Assembly (NCBI GenBank): GCA_964653595.1
Contig: CAZZHH010000053.1
Span: 1-21,886 of the forward strand
From: JBAXTE01 sp964653595
Lineage (GTDB): Bacteria > Bacteroidota > Bacteroidia > Bacteroidales > WCHB1-69
Reading direction: 5' to 3'
DNA: 21,886 bases
Positions 14,663 through 20,175 of the stretch are shown one piece after another (the first letter of the stretch is position 1; each line of letters begins with the position of its first letter). Made by a program: the position numbers and the translations under genes. Below the pieces are notes generated by a model. It was not told the DNA's origin. It saw only the letters and a list, made by a program, of their open reading frames with translations, and searched no databases.

Positions 14663-16870
14663 ATGCATATGAAAATTGAAAGAATCGAAAAAATAACAAA
14701 TAATATGAAAGATATCGATGGTAAGATTTCTGCTAATCAATTAGTAGAGCGATTAAATTCCATGTCGTTTTGGGAATTACTTTCCGAAACATCAAAAATT
14801 CAAATTCCGATAATTCAACGAGATTTTGCACAAGGCAGGGAAACTGAAAAAACTAATAAAATCAGGTCTTTATTCTTGAAAACCATTATCGAGGCAGTTG
14901 AATCTGAAAAAGGGTCTCTTGAATTGGATTTTGTTTATGGGAATGTAGAAAAAGATGTTTTTCAGCCGTTAGACGGGCAACAACGTTTAACAACATTGTT
15001 TTTGCTACACTGGTATATTGCATTAAAAACGGGAGATTTGCTTAACACTAAAAACCATTTTTTTAAATTCACTTATGAAACAAGAATTTCATCAAGAGAG
15101 TTTTGTAATGAACTTGTCGATAACGCAGAGTATTTGGGAGAAGGGAAAGCAATTAGTGAAAAAATTTCCGACTCAAAATGGTTCTTTTCATCGTGGAAGA
15201 AAGACCCTACAATCAAAGCTATGTTAATAATGCTTGATAGTATTGAAGAACGATTAAAAGAAAAAAATGATGAGGAACTAAAAATTTATTGGCAAAAACT
15301 CGTTTCAGAAAATCCACCTATCACCTTTCATTTTAAACAACTCAATGATATAGGTTTAACCGATGACCTTTATATAAAAATGAATGCAAGAGGTAAAGGG
15401 TTGACTGATTTCGAGAATTTTAAAGCTCGTTTTGAAAAATACATCAAAGAAAATGAATTTGAGAAAGAGTTCTCATTAACGGAAGACAATAAAGAACAGT
15501 GGAAAGAGCTAACAGAAAAAACATTTTCTCATAAAATTGACACTACTTGGACTAATTTATTTTGGAAACATAGAGGAGATGATAATCAGATTGACAATGA
15601 AATTGTGAAATTCGTTGCCGGTATTGCCCTTAATCATTATGCTCAGAATTTAGAAATTCATAGAAATTATGAAGATGAACAAAATACAAGAAAATTTCTT
15701 GAAGAAAAAAAAGAAAAAAACATTACAGAGGAAGCTGTTAAAAGAGAAAGGATAGAACGCAGAATTACAATCCTTTTTAATAATCCTGCAGATGTTAGTC
15801 CTTATGATTTTTCGACTAAAGATTCTTTTGAATATTTAAAAAGTTGTTTTGAGGTATACTCAAAAAATCAGAATGATGAATTATTTCTAAACAATTTGTC
15901 TTTATGGGATTTTATCGAAAGTAAAAAAGTAAAGATAAATTGTAACACAGAGATAGACAACAACTTATTTATTGAGTTTGTAAAAGCTGCAAAAACAGAA
16001 TATAAACAAAGAGTTTTATTCTATGCACAAACCCAATACTTACTAAGTCAAAAAGAAATCAATTCTGAATTATTTTCAGAATGGCTGAGAGTTGTCAGAA
16101 ATATCGTCCAAAACTCAACAATTGATAGTGCTTCTGCTTTTATTGGAGCAATAGGTTTAATAAAGGAATTATCAAATAGTTGTCAAGATATATCAAATGG
16201 GTGTCATGATATTTATAAATATTTAAGTTTAAATAAAATTAAATCGACTTTTGCATCAGCTCAAACATCAGAGGAAATATTTAAAGCATCAATCATTGAA
16301 AAAAATCATGAAAACAAGCAAGTAATTTTTTCAACTGAAGATGCAAATTTCTTTAAGGGGAAAATTGCATTTGCCTTATATTGTGTCGGTGTTGAGAATA
16401 AGGATGATCCATTTAATGCTAGCTTATTAAATTCTATCTATAAGGTTGTTCTTGAGCATTTTAATACTAATTATTTAACAAATAAGTTTAGAAGTGCTTT
16501 ACTCACTATCAAAAATAATGATTATTACGATTATTGGGGTACTTGGAGTTATGGAACTGGCTCTCACAAAAGATGTTTAATTGAAAACACAATAGATTTA
16601 AAAAATAATTTTACTCAAGGATATTTTAGCGAATACTTGAAAGAGATATTACTTAAGTTAGTTGAAAAATCTCTTGATGAAATTATTAATGAGTACAAGT
16701 GTCCTGATGATTTACCAAATTGGAAATGCAGGTTGATCAAAGAATCACAGTTGCTTGATGCACACTGCCAAGCTCATTATTTTGGTGTTTTAAATGATAA
16801 TTCAGCTTGTTTATTATTTAAATGGAAAAAGAGACCAAATAGTATAGATGAATGTGTTATAATAAAATAA
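14663..16870 (+). CDS. DUF262 protein without visible HNH, partner of the preceding gene
   Basis: A 735-residue protein. DUF262 hallmarks are IPIIQRDFAQGR at 48-59, P-L-D104-GQQR108-LTTLFLLHWY, and KMNARGKGLTDFENFKARF (the N-x-RG-x-L-x-x-E/F-x-x-KA segment). The C-terminal 350 residues are helical, with no DUF1524 signature (no D/E-H-I-x-P/H stretch and no NLxLL...N finger). It ends with a Trp/Cys-rich tail. A start at ATG 14669 or 14705 is also possible, since the first 20 residues are not conserved-looking. Position 7 bases after the first DUF262 gene argues for a two-protein complex. A near-duplicate of the 10559 terminator follows (16924-16952). The role is probably NTP sensing or regulation for the partner nuclease. 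Confidence 0.8.
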   Translation: MHMKIERIEKITNNMKDIDGKISANQLVERLNSMSFWELLSETSKIQIPIIQRDFAQGRETEKTNKIRSLFLKTIIEAVESEKGSLELDFVYGNVEKDVFQPLDGQQRLTTLFLLHWYIALKTGDLLNTKNHFFKFTYETRISSREFCNELVDNAEYLGEGKAISEKISDSKWFFSSWKKDPTIKAMLIMLDSIEERLKEKNDEELKIYWQKLVSENPPITFHFKQLNDIGLTDDLYIKMNARGKGLTDFENFKARFEKYIKENEFEKEFSLTEDNKEQWKELTEKTFSHKIDTTWTNLFWKHRGDDNQIDNEIVKFVAGIALNHYAQNLEIHRNYEDEQNTRKFLEEKKEKNITEEAVKRERIERRITILFNNPADVSPYDFSTKDSFEYLKSCFEVYSKNQNDELFLNNLSLWDFIESKKVKINCNTEIDNNLFIEFVKAAKTEYKQRVLFYAQTQYLLSQKEINSELFSEWLRVVRNIVQNSTIDSASAFIGAIGLIKELSNSCQDISNGCHDIYKYLSLNKIKSTFASAQTSEEIFKASIIEKNHENKQVIFSTEDANFFKGKIAFALYCVGVENKDDPFNASLLNSIYKVVLEHFNTNYLTNKFRSALLTIKNNDYYDYWGTWSYGTGSHKRCLIENTIDLKNNFTQGYFSEYLKEILLKLVEKSLDEIINEYKCPDDLPNWKCRLIKESQLLDAHCQAHYFGVLNDNSACLLFKWKKRPNSIDECVIIK

Positions 16871-16923
16871 GTTTAAGACTTTTCTAATTCAAACTTATTT
16901 ATAACCAGATTTTTTAAGATAGG

Positions 16924-16952
16924 AAGCCGCTCCCCAAAAGAGCGGTTTTTTT
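16924..16952 (+). terminator. Strong intrinsic terminator (CCGCTC/GAGCGG, loop CCCAAAA)
   Basis: CCGCTC (16927-16932) pairs with GAGCGG (16940-16945) around the same CCCAAAA loop as the terminator at 10559, then seven T. It closes the DUF262 operon. Confidence 0.85.
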
Positions 16953-16968
16953 ATTCCTTATTTCACCC

Positions 16969-17003
16969 ACGTCATCATTTGGCTTTATCTGCTTGTAGTT
17001 TTG
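16969..17003 (+). promoter_or_regulatory. Accessory-type promoter, copy E (TTTG-N14-TAGTTTTG)
   Basis: ACGTC (16969-16973), four bases, TTTG (16978-16981), 14 bases, then TAGTTTTG (16996-17003). ATG 17022 is 18 bases later. Same layout as copy C, including the CACC/ACGTC lead-in and the terminator just upstream. Confidence 0.6.
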
Positions 17004-17021
17004 CCATTATTAAATATTATT

Positions 17022-17822
17022 ATGGAAAAACAAAACATTACAAAAAGAATCGACGGCTTCTTTATCCTTGGCTTAAATGAAAAAAAAGTGGTTCAAAATT
17101 ACAGTCACGACTTTACATACTATTTGTGTAAATATTTAGAAGATGCTTTTAAAAAAGACAAATCGTTTGAAGCACTTTGGAACGAATCGCTTTCCGACCT
17201 TAAGAACAACGATTTTATCAATATAATTAAAGAGGCCTCGGAGTATTATCTATTATCTAAATTTTCGAGCATCGTTAGTCCAAGCATATCTGAAGATAAT
17301 CACCTGCGGAACCTATTAAAAAGCTATAAAAGAGATGACATCCCTGAACTTGCTGCAACAAACCGATTTATAGCCCTATTTAATGATTTCATGGGGCGAA
17401 TTGACCTATTGTTGCCTGTTGGAAGCCATTTTATAAGAAACGAAGACGGCTCTTTTACCATTCATAACAATTGGTTTTCGATAACATTAACCACTATTTT
17501 TGACAGCGCTTGGGCGAATACTGGAATCGATTTTTGCGGAGTGTACCTCGGACTTAAAAAAGTAGCGAGATTTTACCCAGAACTAAGTGTGAGCTTTGAT
17601 ATTACAGTAACATATCATAATCAGTCGTTAGAAACAGAGATAGGAAAGTACTATTCAGAACTGATCAACGAATTTATCAACCAATTGAATAAAGACTTTG
17701 GAAAAGATTACTATTTTGAAAAAAAAATACAATGGGAACAAACTTCGGTGATAGTTGATATTTTGCTCAAAAGAATGGATCAGATGATGGAATTGATTGG
17801 TGAAAAAAATAGATTAATCTAA
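17022..17822 (+). CDS. Uncharacterised protein, first gene of the operon before the split FtsZ-like pair
   Basis: A 266-residue protein from ATG 17022 (MEKQNITKRIDGFF); TTG 17001 is inside the -7 box and is rejected. The first half is helical and charged (KYLEDAFKKDKSF, LLKSYKRDDIPEL). The second half alternates beta strands and aromatics: GSFTIHNNWFSITLTTIFDSAWANTG, CGVYLGLKKVARFYPELSVSFDITVTYH, then an amphipathic helix SELINEFINQLNKDFG. No catalytic motif, signal peptide or membrane segment was seen, and no family is recognised. The next gene starts 12 bases after its stop. Context suggests it belongs to one module with genes 17835-19368. Confidence 0.7.
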   Translation: MEKQNITKRIDGFFILGLNEKKVVQNYSHDFTYYLCKYLEDAFKKDKSFEALWNESLSDLKNNDFINIIKEASEYYLLSKFSSIVSPSISEDNHLRNLLKSYKRDDIPELAATNRFIALFNDFMGRIDLLLPVGSHFIRNEDGSFTIHNNWFSITLTTIFDSAWANTGIDFCGVYLGLKKVARFYPELSVSFDITVTYHNQSLETEIGKYYSELINEFINQLNKDFGKDYYFEKKIQWEQTSVIVDILLKRMDQMMELIGEKNRLI

Positions 17823-17834
17823 AATTTAAAAGTT

Positions 17835-18278
17835 ATGGAAACAGAAGAGAAAAATGAAATCACAAATTTCAAACTTCAATATGACGGAATGTATCATATT
17901 GAATGGGATAATGAAGGTAAAATTGAGAAATGGTACATCACATTATCAATATCAGAATTGTTGAGAATGTTAGAAATTGAAGGGATCACTTATGAGCAAG
18001 TTCTTAACTCTGAAAATTATTATAGGGGTAAACCAACACCATTATTTTTTAAAAAAGTTAAATTAAGGTATGAATTAGAAGAAGGACGTTTTTTAGCAGC
18101 TGGTTATTTTGATGAATGGTTAGGCAATACACTAATTGGAAATTTTGCCGTAGAACTGTTTAAAGGAGATTCGATAAAAAATCACAAACATGAAACAATT
18201 TTAGGTAAAGTCGAATTGGTTGACGAAAAGTACCATGATGATTGGCAGAAAATATTTAACCAACCATTAATAAAATAA
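17835..18278 (+). CDS. Uncharacterised small protein upstream of the FtsZ-like pair
   Basis: A 147-residue acidic protein. The beta-strand pattern (YDGMYHIEWDNEGKIEKWYITLS, VKLRYELEEGRFLAAGYFDEW, AVELFKGDSI) with a helix ISELLRMLEIEG suggests a small alpha/beta or beta-sandwich domain. No family is recognised. It is co-transcribed with the preceding gene (12-base gap). Its 5' end shares a 19-base exact repeat, in the same frame, with the start of the FtsZ-like gene (both encode KNEITN near the N-terminus), which hints that the two genes were shuffled or copied together. Confidence 0.7.
   Translation: METEEKNEITNFKLQYDGMYHIEWDNEGKIEKWYITLSISELLRMLEIEGITYEQVLNSENYYRGKPTPLFFKKVKLRYELEEGRFLAAGYFDEWLGNTLIGNFAVELFKGDSIKNHKHETILGKVELVDEKYHDDWQKIFNQPLIK
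17849..17867 (+). repeat. 19-bp direct repeat with 18379-18397
   Basis: The same 19 bases (GAAAAATGAAATCACAAAT) occur at 17849-17867 and 18379-18397, in-frame at the 5' end of two neighbouring genes and preceded in both by a GTTATG start context. The copies are separated by about 530 bases. Confidence 0.7.
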
Positions 18279-18280
18279 AC

Positions 18281-18320
18281 CAACCATGACACTGTTTGAC
18301 ATGCTTGAAACTTAACTTTA
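18281..18320 (+). promoter_or_regulatory. Accessory-type promoter, copy F (TTTG-N14-TAACTTTA)
   Basis: CCAACCATGACACTG leads into TTTG (18295-18298), then 14 bases, then TAACTTTA (18313-18320). It is closely similar to copy C (CCAACCACGTCACATTTTGACA). It lies 56 bases before ATG 18377 of the FtsZ-like gene, so the pair can be transcribed independently of the two genes upstream. Confidence 0.5.
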
Positions 18321-18376
18321 CCCAAAATTTATTTACACAAATGATTTATAGCAAAGTCATTTTAAATTAAAACGTT

Positions 18377-18976
18377 ATGAAAAATGAAATCACAAATAAT
18401 AAGCCCGTCTATTTTATTGGACTCGGAGGTACTGGAAGTATTCTGGCAGAATATATCCATAATAAAGGGATTGAGGGCAAATACATGATAGTAACCGAAC
18501 AGAAGAAACTAAGTTTAGCTCCTGAAATAGATTTTATAGAATTTGCACCTAAAGGATATTATGTGGGCAGGGAAAACGAGAAAATCAAAATATCGGATTA
18601 TACCCAAGAATTAATCATTCCCGAAAAGTTAAAAGACCTTTTTAATGAGGAGTATCATTTTGTTTTATTTGCTGGATTTGGAGGATTTTCAGGCACCTCA
18701 TTGTCCAAAGAGCTATTTATTAACTTAATCAACAGCAATAAGTCATTTAGTCTATTTTGCTCACTGCCATTTGATTTTGAGGGGAATAACAGAAAATTAT
18801 ACGCCAATTCTGTAACACAAATACTGCAAGGTTTTTCAAATTTTCACTCTTTTGATTTGAATATGATTCGTCAGAAATATGGGAATCTGTTTTTAGATGA
18901 AGCATTTGAAAAAGCAAATGAAGAGATTTATTTGAGCGTAAAACAACTTATAATTAATAATACTCAACAACAATGA
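18377..18976 (+). CDS. FtsZ/tubulin-like GTP-binding half (split FtsZ-like, part 1)
   Basis: A 199-residue protein that aligns by eye with the N-terminal GTPase domain of FtsZ. V11-Y-F-I-G15-LGGTG-S is the T1 loop (FtsZ VIGVGGGGGN), and G31-IEGKYMIV follows as in FtsZ RIEGVEFFAV. AGFGGFSGTS at 99-108 is the T4 tubulin signature (FtsZ AGMGGGTGTG; two glycines replaced by F104 and S108). LPFDFEGNNRK at 130-140 matches KPFNFEGKKRM. D174-EAFEKAN181 matches helix H7 with the guanine-contacting F and N. It stops at residue 199, exactly where FtsZ continues to the T7 loop. The next gene supplies that part and overlaps by ATGA. It should bind GTP and assemble; alone it lacks the catalytic loop. Confidence 0.8.
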   Translation: MKNEITNNKPVYFIGLGGTGSILAEYIHNKGIEGKYMIVTEQKKLSLAPEIDFIEFAPKGYYVGRENEKIKISDYTQELIIPEKLKDLFNEEYHFVLFAGFGGFSGTSLSKELFINLINSNKSFSLFCSLPFDFEGNNRKLYANSVTQILQGFSNFHSFDLNMIRQKYGNLFLDEAFEKANEEIYLSVKQLIINNTQQQ

Positions 18977-19368
18977 AAACAGACATCCAGAGCGTTCCGC
19001 CAAGCGGTAAATTTGAATCAAAAAAGCGCAAGATAATCGTTGGCGCTGATTTCTTGGACATATTGGCAACCATGCCATTGAATCAGAAATTTATCCGTAA
19101 AAACATGGCCTTTGAAGCTCAAAACGATGCCGATTTGCTGACGGAGTTTGAGAAGAGAAGCAATCCGTTTTTCAGTGATAATGGGTTGAAGGAAAAACCA
19201 ACTGTAATCCTTAACATCGACTCCCCGAAACGGTTGCCCGATTTGGCCTTGGGCACGTTGGCTTCAATACTCGAGTATTTCCAACAAAAAGAGGCGTCGG
19301 TGATTTGGACCGCTACGAAAAGTGAAGGGGAGCACCATCTGTTGGAGATGATTTTGGAAATTGAGTGA
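18973..19368 (+). CDS. FtsZ-like T7 loop + C-terminal activation domain (split FtsZ-like, part 2)
   Basis: A 131-residue protein whose ATG overlaps the stop of part 1 (ATGA, 18973-18976), implying translational coupling. After a basic 20-residue lead (ESKKRK), G24-A-D26-F-L-D29 corresponds to FtsZ N-x-D-F-A-D, the T7 loop whose aspartates trigger GTP hydrolysis in the neighbouring subunit; the Asn is replaced by Gly. E58-FEKRSNPFF matches FtsZ EAAEKAISSPLL, K75-PTVILNID matches ARGVLLNIT, and A108-SVIWTATKSEGEHHLLEMILEI matches ANIIFGAVID...VRVTVIAT. It ends without the FtsZ C-terminal tail used for FtsA binding. The DNA is visibly more GC-rich than part 1. On its own it would look hypothetical; the pairing makes the call. 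Confidence 0.7.
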   Translation: MKTDIQSVPPSGKFESKKRKIIVGADFLDILATMPLNQKFIRKNMAFEAQNDADLLTEFEKRSNPFFSDNGLKEKPTVILNIDSPKRLPDLALGTLASILEYFQQKEASVIWTATKSEGEHHLLEMILEIE

Positions 19369-19395
19369 GATTTACATTGAATAATTCTGATTTGA

Positions 19396-19454
19396 ATCCC
19401 GATTTAGATTTTGTACGTTTTTTTACAAAAAACCAACAAAAACTTTATCGGGAT
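19396..19454. repeat. Perfect 8-bp inverted repeat ATCCCGAT/ATCGGGAT with inner arms
   Basis: ATCCCGAT (19396-19403) and ATCGGGAT (19447-19454) are exact inverted repeats. They enclose a second short pair TTTTGT/ACAAAA around a T-rich loop. The whole forms a long interrupted hairpin starting 27 bases after the FtsZ-like part 2 stop. It may terminate transcription or mark a recombination site. Confidence 0.5.
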
Positions 19455-19495
19455 GAAAATTGCGCTAAGCGAGGATATGCTAAGCAGTTTTTTTT

Positions 19496-19659
19496 GACAG
19501 GATTTACAGGATTCAAATACATTTGTCGCTGATTTCCGAGCTGTTTTTTAAGACAGGATTAGCTTCGCTGAGCTCCGTTGACTTCGTCGAACCGTAAACG
19601 GTTTCGGTCGGTTTACAAGATTAACTTCGTTGAGCTCTCTTCGGTCGGTTAACAGGATT
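19496..19659. repeat. Degenerate repeat cluster (ACAGGATT and TTCGGTCGGTT units)
   Basis: Five copies of ACAGGATT or ACAAGATT occur at 19497, 19506, 19553, 19615 and 19652. Two longer units share GATTArCTTCGyTGAGCTC, then TTCGGTCGGTTwACArGATT (19553-19622 and 19615-19659); the first contains an extra segment with the palindrome AACCGT-AA-ACGGTT. The interval 19369-19694 contains no gene. Such sequences resemble Bacteroidetes extragenic repeats and may mark a recombination hot spot. Confidence 0.6.
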
Positions 19660-19694
19660 TGAAAATTTGATGATAAATCAACATAAAATACATT

Positions 19695-20129
19695 ATGCAA
19701 GCAAATATAATTGACCATGTATTGTCAAAAGCAGAGTATCTTGATTTTGTCTTTGAGATGGAAGACAAATTTGACTTACTTAAAAAGGCCATTATTGAGC
19801 AGTACAGACTTTCGTTGGTTGAACAGCTTACAGCAACTCGTTGGACTGTTATTGACAACCTTGAATTCGGAAAATCCAAAGAGTATCTGGTGTTTTATAA
19901 AGAGTGCTGGAAACGGCAATTTGTGTTATACTTCGATGGATATCAATCCGATTTGCGCATTGGAATTACACCGCAGTTTCAAACAGATATCGATCTGGAA
20001 ATGGATTCAATGATTCAAAATGCTTTAAAAAGGGTAAAGAGCGGTGAATTTCATTCAGAAAATTACTGGATTTGGTTGGACGGGATTAATCTTTCCGATC
20101 ACTCATGGAGTGAGATTTTTCACCATTAA
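19695..20129 (+). CDS. Small protein resembling the C-terminal part of PD-(D/E)XK nuclease-family proteins
   Basis: A 144-residue protein, MQANIIDHVLSKAEYLDF, with helices to about residue 50 and then strands: TRWTVIDNLEFG, a CWKRQFVLYFDGYQSDLRIGI strand pair, helix MIQNALKRV, and NYWIWLDGINLSDHSWSEIF. The LYFDGYQSDLRIGI and tryptophan-rich ending resemble the C-terminal region of PDDEXK_4-type proteins, but the PD...ExK catalytic part is not present. It therefore looks like a detached or truncated C-terminal module rather than an active nuclease. It sits directly after the repeat cluster, which fits truncation by recombination. The next gene starts 46 bases downstream. Confidence 0.55.
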   Translation: MQANIIDHVLSKAEYLDFVFEMEDKFDLLKKAIIEQYRLSLVEQLTATRWTVIDNLEFGKSKEYLVFYKECWKRQFVLYFDGYQSDLRIGITPQFQTDIDLEMDSMIQNALKRVKSGEFHSENYWIWLDGINLSDHSWSEIFHH

Positions 20130-20175
20130 AGAGTTAAGTTACCAACCAATTTAAAAACCAATAAACAGACAAAAT

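Noticed and set aside
7975..17003. Integron attC sites between island genes
   Set aside because: No integrase, no RYYYAAC/GTTRRRY core pairs, and the conserved joints read as promoter and terminator instead.
17001..17021. TTG start at 17001 for the uncharacterised gene
   Set aside because: Inside the TAGTTTTG box; ATG 17022 is used.
18377..19368. FtsZ split as a simple sequencing frameshift
   Set aside because: The junction has a clean ATGA overlap, a proper start, and about 30 extra linker residues not present in continuous FtsZ, which a single base error would not create. It remains testable.
19496..19659. CRISPR array in the repeat cluster
   Set aside because: Units are short, irregularly spaced and degenerate; no regular spacers or cas genes.
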